DNA of 64,000 nucleotides from Azoarcus indigens (GCF_004361735.1 NZ_SNVV01000025.1:1-64000), one strand, 5' to 3'; positions 18,198 to 27,880 are shown, counted from the stretch's first letter. The notes: a model not told the origin generated them from the sequence alone. Numbers and translations are program-made.

Positions 18198-18785
18198 ATG
18201 CATCCCCACTCCGACGCCGACCGCAACCCGCAACTCGACGAAGACGACGCTTACCCGGAACCGCCGAGCAAGAGCAGCCGCAAGCGCGAGATGCATGCCC
18301 TGCAGGACATCGGCCGCCAACTGGTCGAGCTGTCGCCGGAGCGGCTGCGCAAGGTACCGATGCCGGAAGAACTCTACGACGCGGTGCGCGATGCCCAGCG
18401 CTTCACCAAGCACGAGGCGCGCCGCCGCCAGCTGCAGTACATCGGCAAGCTGATGCGCGCCATCGACCCGGCGCCCATCCAGGCCCAGCTGGACGCCTTC
18501 AACGGCGTCTCCGCCGCCGAGGTCGCCAAGCAGCACCGGCTGGAGCGGCTGCGCAGCGACTTCATCGAAGACGAAAAGGTGATCGCCGCCATCGCCGAAG
18601 CCTTCCCCGGCGCCGACCTGCAATACCTGCGCACCCTGCGCCGCAATGCGCTGAAGGAGCGCGAGCAGAACAAGCCGCCCAAGGCTTTCCGCGAGATCTT
18701 CCGCGTGCTGCGCGACCTGGAGGAGGGCGCCGCCGGCGAGGCGGACGAAACCGCGGACGACGACCACGACCCGGAGCAGGCATGA
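18198..18785 (+). CDS. darP: Ribosome-associated protein DarP (YjgA)
   Basis: Small cytoplasmic protein of 195 residues, DUF615/YjgA family, which associates with late 50S ribosomal precursors in E. coli (DarP). The highly charged N-terminus (about 1-40) precedes the conserved KSSRKREMHALQDIGRQLVE, and the helical bundle contains RDAQRFTKHEARRRQLQYIG and YLRTLRRNALKE. The ATG at 18198 opens just before the usual acidic leader; the frame is open back to 18135 but that part overlaps the -10 box. The stop overlaps the mogA start (ATGA at 18782-18785), so the two are co-translated, an arrangement I recall from other betaproteobacteria. Confidence 0.9.
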   Translation: MHPHSDADRNPQLDEDDAYPEPPSKSSRKREMHALQDIGRQLVELSPERLRKVPMPEELYDAVRDAQRFTKHEARRRQLQYIGKLMRAIDPAPIQAQLDAFNGVSAAEVAKQHRLERLRSDFIEDEKVIAAIAEAFPGADLQYLRTLRRNALKEREQNKPPKAFREIFRVLRDLEEGAAGEADETADDDHDPEQA

Positions 18786-19369
18786 GCGGCGAACACATCA
18801 CCATAGGCGTGGTTTCCATCAGCGACCGCGCCTCCGAAGGCACCTACGAGGACCAGGGCATTCCGGCGCTGAAGGATTGGCTGGGCAAGGCGCTGAGCTC
18901 GCCCTGGAGCGTGGAATCGCGGCTGATTCCGGACGAGCGCCCCTTGATCGAGAGCACGCTGGTCGAGCTGGCCGACCGCGCCGGCTGCGCGCTCATCCTC
19001 ACCACCGGTGGTACTGGCCCGTCGCCGCGCGACGTCACCCCGGAAGCCACGCTGGCGGTGGGCGACAAGGAGATGCCCGGCTTCGGCGAGGAGATGCGCC
19101 GCATCAGCCTCAACTTCGTGCCCACCGCCATCCTGTCGCGCCAGGTGGCGGTGATCCGCGGCAACAGCCTCATCGTGAACCTGCCCGGCCAGCCCAAGTC
19201 CATCCGCGAGACGCTGGAAGGTGTGCGGGATGCGGATGGCAGCGTGCGCCACGTCGGCATCTTCGCCGCCATTCCCTACTGCATCGACCTCATCGGCGGT
19301 CCCTACATCGAGACCGACGAGACGGTGATCAAGGCCTTCCGGCCGAAGAGCGCGATCAGGGCGAAGTGA
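18782..19369 (+). CDS. mogA: Molybdopterin adenylyltransferase MogA
   Basis: Enzyme of 195 residues that adenylylates molybdopterin before molybdenum insertion. Motifs: the N-terminal IGVVSISDRASEGTYEDQGI, the TTGGTGPSPRDVTPEAT nucleotide-binding loop and NLPGQPKSIRE near the C-terminus, all standard for MogA. The length matches E. coli MogA (195). It is translationally coupled to darP. The nearby msrP encodes a molybdopterin enzyme, so the product is needed for a neighbour, although the genes are convergent and not in one operon. Confidence 0.93.
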   Translation: MSGEHITIGVVSISDRASEGTYEDQGIPALKDWLGKALSSPWSVESRLIPDERPLIESTLVELADRAGCALILTTGGTGPSPRDVTPEATLAVGDKEMPGFGEEMRRISLNFVPTAILSRQVAVIRGNSLIVNLPGQPKSIRETLEGVRDADGSVRHVGIFAAIPYCIDLIGGPYIETDETVIKAFRPKSAIRAK

Positions 19370-19451
19370 GCGGCGGGCGAAGCATTGCTTTCGGATATCC
19401 CGTCCGGAAGAGCGATGGAACGTGCTCCACGGCCTCAGCCCGCCGCCCGCC

Positions 19452-20159
19452 TCACTTCGGCACGATCCGCACCACCCGCCCGTTGCCCCGCGCCTGCGGC
19501 ACCGCCGCGGCCAGCTGCCGGCGGCGCTCCAGCTCCCGCCACCAGGCGCGCATGCCCAGCAGCGCGGCAAGGACGAGGGCGTAGATCGCCGGTTCCAGCA
19601 CGTCCGCCTTCACCAGCCACCAGAAATGCACCACGCCCAGGATGGCGATGGCGTAAGTGGAGCGGTGCAGCGCCTGCCAGCGCCGGCCGCCGAGGCGGCG
19701 CACCGCCAGGCGGTTGGAGGTGAGCGCCAGCGGCAGCATCAGCACCAGCGCGGCGAAGCCGACGGTGATGAAGGGGCGCTTCAGGATGTCGGCGGCGATG
19801 GCCGCCCAGTCGAAGAACTGGTCCAGCCACAGATAGGTGGCGAAGTGGGCCAGCCCCCAGGCGAAGGCGAACAGCCCCAGCATGCGGCGCAGCCGCAGCA
19901 GCCAGTGCAGGCCGGTGAGGCGGCGCAGCGGCGTTACCGCCAGGGTGATCAGCAGCAGGCGCAGCGTCCAGGTGCCGCTGGCGTGGGTGATGGTTTCCAC
20001 CGGGTTGGCACCCAGCGTGTCAGCCTGCCAGCCCAGCAGCAGCTGCAGGGCCGGCAGCAGACAGAGCAGGAAGACGAGCAGCTTGATTGCCGTAATGGCG
20101 GCAGCCGGCGGTGTGCGCAGGCTGGGTTTCAGGGGCTTCTCCCTTTCGATCGATGCCAT
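19452..20159 (-). CDS. msrQ: Heme-binding membrane subunit MsrQ (YedZ)
   Basis: Inner-membrane cytochrome b subunit of 235 residues with six predicted helices, ferric reductase-like transmembrane family. It passes electrons from the quinone pool or a flavin donor to periplasmic MsrP. Heme-ligand histidines are expected in GLAHFATYLWLD, WQALHRSTYAIAILG and GVVHFWWL. GAGGAAG precedes the ATG at 20157-20159. It lies 33 bases after msrP and ends the operon. The C-terminal 35 residues are basic and Gln-rich. It converges on mogA. Confidence 0.93.
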   Translation of the reverse strand: MASIEREKPLKPSLRTPPAAAITAIKLLVFLLCLLPALQLLLGWQADTLGANPVETITHASGTWTLRLLLITLAVTPLRRLTGLHWLLRLRRMLGLFAFAWGLAHFATYLWLDQFFDWAAIAADILKRPFITVGFAALVLMLPLALTSNRLAVRRLGGRRWQALHRSTYAIAILGVVHFWWLVKADVLEPAIYALVLAALLGMRAWWRELERRRQLAAAVPQARGNGRVVRIVPK

Positions 20160-20192
20160 TGCTTCCTCGGTGGCGGGTACGGGCGCCCGCGC

Positions 20193-21131
<939 letters not shown>

Positions 21132-21179
21132 GTCGGGGCCGTTGGGATGTGGTGCGGTCTTGGTGGCCGCTGTGTTTGA

Positions 21180-21203
21180 GACGATATCAGCGACGGCGGG
21201 TTC
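21180..21203 (-). promoter_or_regulatory. Candidate ECF-type promoter before msrP
   Basis: On the minus strand GAAC (complement of 21200-21203) is followed after 16 bases by CGTC (complement of 21180-21183), the general pattern of ECF sigma-factor promoters (AAC at -35, CGTC at -10). It lies in the 145-base gap between the anti-sigma gene and msrP and would give a leader of about 45 bases. Such short elements also arise by chance. Confidence 0.4.
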
Positions 21204-21276
21204 AGCGCCGGCACGGCGGCGGGTGCCCGAGGCCAGTGGCGCCGGGTGGCAAGGCGGGGATGCGGTGAGGGCATGT

Positions 21277-22074
21277 TCAGGGCGCCAGTTGCCGATACAC
21301 CGCATCTGCCACCGGCAGCAGGGCGGCGCGGGGCTGGCGGGCGGAGAGGGCGTAGGCGAAGCCGTTCTCCGCCCAATAGAACACGCTGATGCCTTCTTCC
21401 TCGGCGAACCGGAAGCTGGCAGCTGCGCCGTTGCCGGAGCCGGCCGCGCTGACGTACAGCGTCAGCCGTTGGCCGGTGGCGTTGTCGTACATGAACTGGG
21501 CGCCGGGGCCGGCTTCGGCGGCGAGCAGGCGGCCGCCCATCAGGTGGTAGCCCAGGGGGCCGAGGTCTGGCACCCGCAGGGGCGTGCCCAGGCGCTTGGA
21601 CAGCCAGGCGACCAGATGCTGTTCGTTGTCCGCGCCCACCTCCACCGGGTGGCGTTGTTCCGGGGTATAGACCGCATGGGCGACGGCGGCGCGGCGCGGC
21701 AGTTCGATCAGCGCATCCGCCGGCTGGGCGTGGCTGTCCGCATGGCGGGCGCCGCCGGGGGCATTCCAGCCGGGAGCGTTCCACGTTGCGCCCAGCACCG
21801 CGCCCAGGGCCAGCCAGCCGAGCGCGGCGGCCGCCCGCAGCGGGCGCCAGCGTCCAGGGGTGGCGGCGGCGCGCAGCCTTGCCGGCACGGCTTCCGCCAG
21901 CACCGGGTCGAAGGCGGCATGCAGCCGTGCGTTCTGCTGGCGCCAGGCAGCGAGCGCGGCCGCTTCCTGCGGATGTTCGGCGAGCCAGGCTTCCACCTCG
22001 GCGCGGCGCGCAGCTTCCAGGCGGCCGTCGGCCCAGGCGTGGAGGTCGTCTTCGCTGATCGGGGCGGGCTTCAT
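21277..22074 (-). CDS. RsiW-like membrane anti-sigma factor
   Basis: Protein of 265 residues with a cytoplasmic N-terminal anti-sigma region ([20 protein letters not shown], about 6-60), one transmembrane helix (about 82-98, [13 protein letters not shown]) and a periplasmic C-terminal domain of about 160 residues. There is no HxxxCxxC zinc motif, so control is not by the classic cysteine switch. Its ATG overlaps the sigma-factor stop (22071-22074), a hallmark of sigma/anti-sigma pairs. The periplasmic domain ([35 protein letters not shown]) resembles that of RsiW/FpvR-like regulators and probably senses or transmits an envelope signal. Confidence 0.8.
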   Translation of the reverse strand: MKPAPISEDDLHAWADGRLEAARRAEVEAWLAEHPQEAAALAAWRQQNARLHAAFDPVLAEAVPARLRAAATPGRWRPLRAAAALGWLALGAVLGATWNAPGWNAPGGARHADSHAQPADALIELPRRAAVAHAVYTPEQRHPVEVGADNEQHLVAWLSKRLGTPLRVPDLGPLGYHLMGGRLLAAEAGPGAQFMYDNATGQRLTLYVSAAGSGNGAAASFRFAEEEGISVFYWAENGFAYALSARQPRAALLPVADAVYRQLAP

Positions 22075-22574
22075 TTCACGATCTTCAGGTGGGCGGGCAG
22101 GGTTTCGCCTTCCGCCAGCAGGCCGCGCAGGCGGCCACGGGCGCGGGAAAGGCGCGACATCACGGTGCCGGGCGGGATGCCGACGATGCGGGCGGTTTCC
22201 TCGTAGCTCAGGTCTTCCAGGCCGACCAGCAGCAGGATTTCGCGCTGGTCGGCTGGTAGCGCCTGGAGGGCGCGGCCGAGGTCGCGCAGTTCCAGGCCGT
22301 CGCTCTGCGCTGGGGCGACCGGCGTCTCCGGCAACTCGGCCGCGTCGCGGTATTGCAGCCGGTTCTCGGCGGCCAGCTGGTTGATGAAGACGTGGTGCAT
22401 GGTGGTGAGCAGCCAGTTGCGCAGATTGCCGGGGCGCCACAGCCGCCACTTGTTCAGCGCCCGCTCCAGCGTGTCCTGCACCAGGTCGTCGGCGCGGGTG
22501 GCGTCGCCGGTCAGTGCGCGGGCGTAGCGGCGCAGCCGCGGAATCTCGGCGAGCAGGGCGTCGGTGGAGGGCAT
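22071..22574 (-). CDS. ECF-family RNA polymerase sigma factor
   Basis: Sigma factor of 167 residues with only regions 2 and 4. Region 2: RYARALTGDATRADDLVQDT and NLRNWLLTTMHHVFIN. Region 4: LPADQREILLLVGLEDLSYE and GIPPGTVMSRLSRARGRLR. It resembles the ECF group often found beside msrPQ-type genes (I would guess ECF26), but the group assignment is from memory. It lies in an operon with an upstream lipoprotein (27-base gap) and the downstream anti-sigma factor (4-base overlap). A role in an envelope oxidative-stress response is inferred from msrPQ. Confidence 0.88.
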   Translation of the reverse strand: MPSTDALLAEIPRLRRYARALTGDATRADDLVQDTLERALNKWRLWRPGNLRNWLLTTMHHVFINQLAAENRLQYRDAAELPETPVAPAQSDGLELRDLGRALQALPADQREILLLVGLEDLSYEETARIVGIPPGTVMSRLSRARGRLRGLLAEGETLPAHLKIVK

Positions 22575-22601
22575 GGGCGGCTGGGGTGGCTCAGTCCGCG
22601 C

Positions 22602-23018
22602 TCAGGGCCGCGCCAGACGCCATACGCCCATCGCGCCGTCGCCGGTACGGTCGCCGGGTTTCTGGTCCTTCACCCAGCGGTAGAGCGGCTTGCCCTTGTA
22701 GGCCCACTGGCGGCTGCCGTCGTCGCGCGTCACCGGCTTCCAGTCATCCCGCGCCATGGCGGAGGCGGGCGCCATCAGCGGCGGCCAGTTCATCGCGCAC
22801 TGGCCGTTGCAGGCGCTCTTGCTGGCGTCGGCGGGGTCGCGGTCGAAGGTGTAGAGGCTCATGCCGTCGGCGGTGACCAGGACGCCGTCGCGGGCGCTGG
22901 CGGGGGCGGCATGCATGGCGTCGTGCATGCCGCTGCCGTGATGCTGCTCGTGCATGCTGCTGCAGCCGGCGAGCAGGGCGAGGCTGGTGGTGAGAAGCAG
23001 GGAACGGGTCGGGCTCAT
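22602..23018 (-). CDS. Met/His-rich lipoprotein with PF03640-type repeats
   Basis: Secreted lipoprotein of 138 residues. Signal peptide MSPTRSLLLTTSLALLAGC with lipobox LAGC; Cys19 becomes the lipidated residue. A short His/Met-rich segment (SMHEQHHGSGMHDAMH) follows. Two copies of the secreted repeat of unknown function (COG4315) come next: one with GMSLYTFDRDPADASKSACN, the other with GKPLYRWVKDQKPGDRTG. Two further cysteines are in SACNGQCAMNWPP. AGGAG precedes the ATG well. It is the first gene of the operon with the sigma factor and MsrPQ. It could be a sacrificial methionine pool or a redox protein; the molecular function is unknown. Confidence 0.8.
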   Translation of the reverse strand: MSPTRSLLLTTSLALLAGCSSMHEQHHGSGMHDAMHAAPASARDGVLVTADGMSLYTFDRDPADASKSACNGQCAMNWPPLMAPASAMARDDWKPVTRDDGSRQWAYKGKPLYRWVKDQKPGDRTGDGAMGVWRLARP

Positions 23019-23110
23019 GGCGTTACTCCTCTTGGTCAGGGGTAATGCGTAAACAGCCGGCGAGCCGCGATTATTCCCGCTCCTGCCGTTTTTTTCCGTC
23101 TCCCGCTACC

Positions 23111-24358
23111 TCAGTTGCCCGGCCGGGGGCATTCTGTCGGGGCGTCAACGCGGGGGATCCAGCCTTTTCCCAGGCAGAAGCGGAACAGCGGCCCGGTCAT
23201 GGTGGTGGACAGCACCGCCAGGGTGATCAATGCGGCGTAAGCGTGTTCCGAGATCAGGCCCTGGTCGCGCAGGATGGTGGCGGCGACGATCTCCATCAGC
23301 CCCTTGCACTGCAGCAGGGCACCGACCGCCAGCGCTTCGCGGCGGTCGAGGTCGGGCGAAGGGGGATAGAGGATGACCGCGCCCAGCTTGGTGAGCACCG
23401 ACAGGGCCAGCAGGCCCAGCGAGGCGACCAGCGAGCTCCAGGTGAGGGCGTCGCCGTCGATGCGCAGGCCGCTGTGGCCGAAGAACAGCGGCGCGAGGCC
23501 GAACAGGGCGACACGGCCCAGTTGCTCCGGCGGCAGCAGGCGTACCCACTTGGGCGCCATCATGGCGCCGCCGAAGTAGGCGCCGAGCAGGGCGTGCAGG
23601 CCCAGTTGGGAGCTGGCCCAGGCGCCGCCGGCGAGGTAGAGCACCGCCATCGCCCAGATCATCCAGCGCGGCGGCAGGCCGTCGCGCTTCTGCGCGCGCA
23701 TGCCGCCCACGGCCAGCGCCACCAGGATGCCCACGGCGAGCAGTTCGGTGCCGTCCCAGTTGCTCAAGGCGGCGCTGCCATTGGCGGCGAACAGCAGCAG
23801 GGCGAGGCCTATCCACAGCACGGCGTCGTCTATCACTGCCACGCCGAGGGCGACCTGGCCGTAGGGGCGCTGCAGGGGATTGAGCTCGCGCACGATGCCG
23901 ATCAGCACCGGCAGGGCGCTTACCGCGACGCAGAGGCCGATGGCGAGCGCGCCCAGCCAGCCTTCGCCGCGGGGCGGCGTCCAGCCGGGAAGCTGGTTGA
24001 AGTGGTAGTAGGCGGCCAGGGCGCCGACGACGAAGGGCAGGGCCAGCGCCGCCGCGGCGCTGGTAGCCAGCCGTGAGATCGGCAGCGACGGGCTGCGGGC
24101 AGTCTGCTCCTCGTCCGACTGGCGCATCTCCAGGCCGGCGCTGAAGGCGAGCAGCAGCACGCCTATCCAGCCGAACTGGTCGCCCAGGGCGGAGGGGACG
24201 CCGAGCGAGGTGGGTTTCAGGCCGGCGGCAGCAAGGCCGAGGCCGATGAGGATGGGCAGGACCGCGAGGGGAACCGAGCGGCCGAGAAGGCGCCAGACGG
24301 CCCAGGGAACAAGAACGAAGATCAGCGCATCGGCGATGAAATCGAACAGGGGGGGCAT
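23111..24358 (-). CDS. CPA2-family cation:proton antiporter
   Basis: Inner-membrane transporter of 415 residues with about 12 helices, Na_H_Exchanger domain (CPA2, KefB/NapA-like). The adjacent acidic pair in GVAVIDDAVLWIGLAL matches the ion-binding DD of electrogenic CPA2 antiporters. GLEMRQSDEE closes the first third and GALLQCKGLMEIVAATIL is the typical late helix. No C-terminal TrkA/RCK domain is present, so it is shorter than KefB/KefC. It is divergent from aroG and 92 bases from the lipoprotein start. Ion specificity (Na+ or K+) cannot be fixed. Confidence 0.85.
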   Translation of the reverse strand: MPPLFDFIADALIFVLVPWAVWRLLGRSVPLAVLPILIGLGLAAAGLKPTSLGVPSALGDQFGWIGVLLLAFSAGLEMRQSDEEQTARSPSLPISRLATSAAAALALPFVVGALAAYYHFNQLPGWTPPRGEGWLGALAIGLCVAVSALPVLIGIVRELNPLQRPYGQVALGVAVIDDAVLWIGLALLLFAANGSAALSNWDGTELLAVGILVALAVGGMRAQKRDGLPPRWMIWAMAVLYLAGGAWASSQLGLHALLGAYFGGAMMAPKWVRLLPPEQLGRVALFGLAPLFFGHSGLRIDGDALTWSSLVASLGLLALSVLTKLGAVILYPPSPDLDRREALAVGALLQCKGLMEIVAATILRDQGLISEHAYAALITLAVLSTTMTGPLFRFCLGKGWIPRVDAPTECPRPGN

Positions 24359-24499
24359 GTTTCATCTCCCCGGGATTCGTTGATCGGACGGGCACCTTAG
24401 CACCGTTTTTTTTCGCACTGCAACATTGCGCCGGTCTCGGCGGCCATGAAAATTCGCTAGAATCGAGGGCTTCCGCCCGTACCTGCCAAGAGCTTCGCC

Positions 24500-25588
24500 A
24501 TGACTGCCTCAATCCGGATTCATATCGACGACGTCCGTATCAAGGAGATCAAGGAACTCGTTCCGCCCGCCCATGTGCTGCGCGAGTTTCCGGCCACTCC
24601 CAAGTCGGCGGAGACGGCGTTCGCGGCGCGCAGCGCGATCCACCGCATCCTCTACGGCGCCGACGACCGCCTGCTGGTGGTGATCGGCCCCTGCTCCATC
24701 CATGACGCGGATGCCGCGCTGGAATATGCCCGCAAGCTGAAGCTGGAGGCCGACCGCCTGCAGGACGACCTGCTCATCGTGATGCGCGTCTATTTCGAGA
24801 AGCCGCGCACCACCGTCGGCTGGAAAGGCCTGATCAACGACCCCTACCTCGATGGCAGCTTCGCCATCAATGAGGGCGTGCGCCTGGCGCGCAAGCTGCT
24901 GTGGGAAGTGAACGAGCTGGGCCTGCCGGCCGGCACCGAATTCCTCGACATGATCACGCCGCAGTACATCGCCGATCTCATCAGCTGGGGCGCCATCGGC
25001 GCGCGCACCACCGAGAGCCAGGTGCACCGCGAGCTGGCCTCCGGCCTGTCGTGTCCGGTCGGGTTCAAGAACGGCACCGACGGCAATGTGCGCATCGCGG
25101 TGGATGCGATCAAGGCGGCGCAGTCGCCGCACCATTTCCTCAGCGTGACCAAGGCCGGCCACTCCGCCATCGTGTCTACCCGCGGCAACGAGGACTGTCA
25201 CGCCATCCTGCGCGGCGGTAAGGCGCCCAACTACGACGCCGCCAGCGTGGATGCCGCCTGCAAGGAGCTGGCCGCCTCCGGCGTGCCGGGCAAGGTCATG
25301 ATCGACTTCTCCCACGCCAACAGCCAGAAGCAGCATCAGCTGCAGGTGGCGGTGGCGCGCGACGTCGGCGGCCAGATCGCGGCCGGCGAAGACCGCATCA
25401 TCGGCGTCATGGTCGAATCCCACCTCAAGGAAGGCCGCCAGGACCTCAAGCCGGGCGTGGCGCTGGAGTACGGCAAGAGCATCACCGACGCCTGCATCGG
25501 CTGGGAAGACAGCCTGACGGTGCTGGACGTGCTGGCCGAAGCGGTGCGTAACCGCCGCGTGCGTCGGGCGGCGCCTGAGGTGGAGTAA
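24500..25588 (+). CDS. aroG: 3-deoxy-7-phosphoheptulonate synthase, class I
   Basis: First enzyme of the shikimate pathway (phosphoenolpyruvate + erythrose 4-phosphate to DAHP), 362 residues, class I AroF/G/H type. Motifs: VVIGPCSIHD, MRVYFEKPRTTVGWKG, PVGFKNGTDGN, GKVMIDFSHANS and IIGVMVESHLKEG, all standard active-site segments. The N-terminal extension (about 1-45) carries the residues that bind the feedback aromatic amino acid in E. coli; which amino acid cannot be told here. It stands alone, followed by a clear terminator. The ATG at 24500 follows AAGAG. Confidence 0.95.
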   Translation: MTASIRIHIDDVRIKEIKELVPPAHVLREFPATPKSAETAFAARSAIHRILYGADDRLLVVIGPCSIHDADAALEYARKLKLEADRLQDDLLIVMRVYFEKPRTTVGWKGLINDPYLDGSFAINEGVRLARKLLWEVNELGLPAGTEFLDMITPQYIADLISWGAIGARTTESQVHRELASGLSCPVGFKNGTDGNVRIAVDAIKAAQSPHHFLSVTKAGHSAIVSTRGNEDCHAILRGGKAPNYDAASVDAACKELAASGVPGKVMIDFSHANSQKQHQLQVAVARDVGGQIAAGEDRIIGVMVESHLKEGRQDLKPGVALEYGKSITDACIGWEDSLTVLDVLAEAVRNRRVRRAAPEVE

Positions 25589-25621
25589 GCCCCTTGCGGC
25601 CAGTCCGCGCAGCAACGCAAA

Positions 25622-25650
25622 AGCCCGCCCCGCAGCGGGCTTTCTTGTTT
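25622..25650 (+). terminator. Intrinsic terminator of aroG
   Basis: AGCCCGC (25622-25628) pairs with GCGGGCT (25635-25641) across a 6-nt loop and is followed by TTCTTGTTTT. It begins 33 bases after the aroG stop. Confidence 0.8.
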
Positions 25651-25673
25651 TGGCGGCCGGGCCGGAGCGAGCG

Positions 25674-26768
25674 GTGAGCCAGCGCAAGATCATCCATTGC
25701 GATTGCGACTGTTTCTACGCCTCGGTGGAGATGCGCGACGATCCCACGTTGCGCGGCCGGCCGCTGGCGGTGGGCGGCCGGGCGGAGCATCGCGGCGTGG
25801 TCGCCACCTGCAACTACGAGGCGCGCGCCTTCGGCGTGCATTCGGCCATGTCCACCGCCCGCGCGCTGCAGCTCTGCCCCCAGCTGCTGCTGATTCCGCC
25901 AGACTTCGAGCGCTACCGCGCCGCCTCCCGCCTCATCCTCGCCATCTACCGCGACTACACGCCGCTGGTGGAGCCGCTGTCGCTGGACGAGGCCTACCTG
26001 GACGTGACCGGCGTGGATCGCTGCCAGGGTTCGGCGACGCGGATGGCGGAGGAGATACGCGGCCGCATCCGCGACGAGGTCGGCATCACTGCCTCCGCCG
26101 GCATCGCGCCGAACAAGTTCATCGCCAAGGTGGCGAGCGACTGGAACAAGCCGGACGGCCAGTTCGTCGTCCGCCCGCAAGAGGTGGACGCCTTCGTCGC
26201 CGCGCTGCCGGTGAAGAAGATCTTCGGCGTCGGCAAGGTCACCGCCGCCAAGCTGGCCCGCCTCGGCGTGCACACCTGCGGCGATCTGCGCGCCTGGAGC
26301 CTGGCCGACCTCACCCAGCATTTCGGCAGCTTCGGCGCCAGCCTGTACCGCTTGTGCCGCGGCATCGACGAGCGCGAGGTGAAGCCGGACCGCATCCGCA
26401 AGTCCATCTCGGTGGAAACCACCTATGTCACCGACCTGCCGGACCTCGCCGCCTGTCGCGCCGCGCTGCCGGCGCTGATGGAGGAGTTTGCCCGCCGCTT
26501 CGAGCGCACCCAGTCGCGCCGGCCGGTGACCAAGGCGGTGGTGAAGATCAAGTTCGCCGATTTCTCCCAGACCACCGCCGAGTGCGCGGCCAGCGGGCCG
26601 GATGTCGCTACCTGGTTGCGCCTGCTGGAGGAAGGGCACGCCCGCCGCGGGCTGCCGGTGCGCCTGCTGGGCGTGGGCCTGCGCTTCGCCGAGAGCGAGG
26701 ACGATGCCGACGAGGGCGAAGGTAAAAAAGCCCGGCAGATCAGCCTGTTCGGCGACCTGCCGGGCTAA
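25674..26768 (+). CDS. dinB: DNA polymerase IV (Y-family)
   Basis: Error-prone translesion polymerase of 364 residues. Catalytic site: HCDCDCFYASVE (D10) and SLDEAYLDVT; palm SAGIAPNKFIAKVASDWNKP; thumb KKIFGVGKVTAAKL; little finger from about residue 240. The C-terminus ends QISLFGDLPG, whose QISLF (355-359) is a beta-clamp-binding motif. I chose GTG at 25674 with GGAGC upstream; the open frame starts with TTG at 25650 inside the aroG terminator. The last codons also form the terminator of the convergent porin gene. Confidence 0.93.
   Translation: MSQRKIIHCDCDCFYASVEMRDDPTLRGRPLAVGGRAEHRGVVATCNYEARAFGVHSAMSTARALQLCPQLLLIPPDFERYRAASRLILAIYRDYTPLVEPLSLDEAYLDVTGVDRCQGSATRMAEEIRGRIRDEVGITASAGIAPNKFIAKVASDWNKPDGQFVVRPQEVDAFVAALPVKKIFGVGKVTAAKLARLGVHTCGDLRAWSLADLTQHFGSFGASLYRLCRGIDEREVKPDRIRKSISVETTYVTDLPDLAACRAALPALMEEFARRFERTQSRRPVTKAVVKIKFADFSQTTAECAASGPDVATWLRLLEEGHARRGLPVRLLGVGLRFAESEDDADEGEGKKARQISLFGDLPG
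26724..26766 (-). terminator. Porin terminator inside the 3' end of dinB
   Basis: Perfect 10-bp inverted repeat AGCCCGGCAG (26729-26738) and CTGCCGGGCT (26757-26766) with an 18-nt loop. Read on the minus strand the stem is followed by TTTTTT (complement of 26724-26729), the classic intrinsic terminator. It lies 44 bases after the porin stop and entirely within the dinB reading frame. Confidence 0.75.
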
Positions 26769-26809
26769 AGGACCACCACGGGTCCAACTAGAGGAGATGC
26801 ATTACAGAA

Positions 26810-27880
26810 TCAGAAGCGATGCACGATGCCGGCGCCGAACTGGTTCTGGTCGACCGGGCCGGTCGCAGTCGGCGAGTTGGAGCTGGCGTTCTCGGTGCCG
26901 GTGAAGAGCAGCGGCGTGTCGTTGTAGCGGCTGCCGAACACGTACAGGTTGGTGCGCTTGGACAGCTTGTGGGTGTAACCCAGCGCGAAGCCGCGGACGG
27001 CATCGTCCTGTGCCGCGCCGTACAGGTTCTCGTTGCGGCCTTTGTTGTACTGGTAGGTGCCGAACAGGCTGCCGTTCTGGCCGATCGGGGCGCTCAGGCC
27101 CACCAGCCAGGATTTCTCCTTCTCCGCCGTGCTGACGTAGTTGCGCTTGCGCAGTTGGCCATAGGCGGCATGCACCTTGACCGCGCCGAAGTCGTAGGTG
27201 CCACCCAGCGCCATGCTCTTGGCGTTGTCGCGGCCGGTGGAGCTGAGGTTGTTGGCGTAGTTCTTCTGCTCGTACACCAAGACTGCCAGCAGCGGACCAT
27301 TCTTGTAGCGCAGGCCGGCGTTGAGGGCGCGTTGGTCGCTGGTGTTCTCCACGCTCTCGTCGTCAGTGATGTTGCCGCTGTAACCGAGCGCGAAATCCAG
27401 GCCACCGAAGTTCGGTGAGTAGTAGAACAGCGCGTTGCTCAGGCGATTGCTGATCTGGCTGTAGCCGAACAGGGTGTTCATCGATGCCTGGCCGTAGGTA
27501 GTGCCGAAGGGCGACACCGCCGCCAGCCAGCCATAGCCGATGCCATCCTGGCGGCCGACGCGGATCTCGCCCAGGCTGCTGACCACATTCACCCAGGAGG
27601 CGCGGTTGCTGAAGGTGAAGGCGGAGCCGGAGTCCGGGCTCATGCCCATCTCATAGACGAAGCCGACCTTGGTGCTGTTGCCGATGTCTTCGATGCCGCG
27701 GAAGCCCAGGCGGGAGCCGGCGCTGGTGCCGCTGTCGATAGCTTGGCGGCTGTCCTGGCCGCTGGCCTTGACGTAGGTGGCGCCGTAGTCGACCAGGCCG
27801 TAGATGGTGACGTTGGACTGGGCATGGACGCTGCCCGCAAGGCCGGCGGCGAGGAGCGCGGCCACTAGGGTTTTTCTCAC
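26810..27880 (-). CDS. Outer-membrane porin (betaproteobacterial general porin)
   Basis: Outer-membrane protein of 356 residues, Gram-negative porin family of Betaproteobacteria (trimeric 16-strand barrel). Signal peptide MRKTLVAALLAAGLAGSVHA cut before QSNVTIYGLVDYG. Family patterns: RLGFRGIEDIGNSTKVGFVYE (20 of its residues are near-identical to Neisseria/Bordetella-type porins from memory), RVGRQDGIGYGWL, and a C-terminal GIVHRF ending in the phenylalanine needed for barrel assembly. The start is GTG (27878-27880) after AAGGATC. Upstream is an unusually AT-rich region. Pore specificity is unknown. Confidence 0.92.
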   Translation of the reverse strand: MRKTLVAALLAAGLAGSVHAQSNVTIYGLVDYGATYVKASGQDSRQAIDSGTSAGSRLGFRGIEDIGNSTKVGFVYEMGMSPDSGSAFTFSNRASWVNVVSSLGEIRVGRQDGIGYGWLAAVSPFGTTYGQASMNTLFGYSQISNRLSNALFYYSPNFGGLDFALGYSGNITDDESVENTSDQRALNAGLRYKNGPLLAVLVYEQKNYANNLSSTGRDNAKSMALGGTYDFGAVKVHAAYGQLRKRNYVSTAEKEKSWLVGLSAPIGQNGSLFGTYQYNKGRNENLYGAAQDDAVRGFALGYTHKLSKRTNLYVFGSRYNDTPLLFTGTENASSNSPTATGPVDQNQFGAGIVHRF

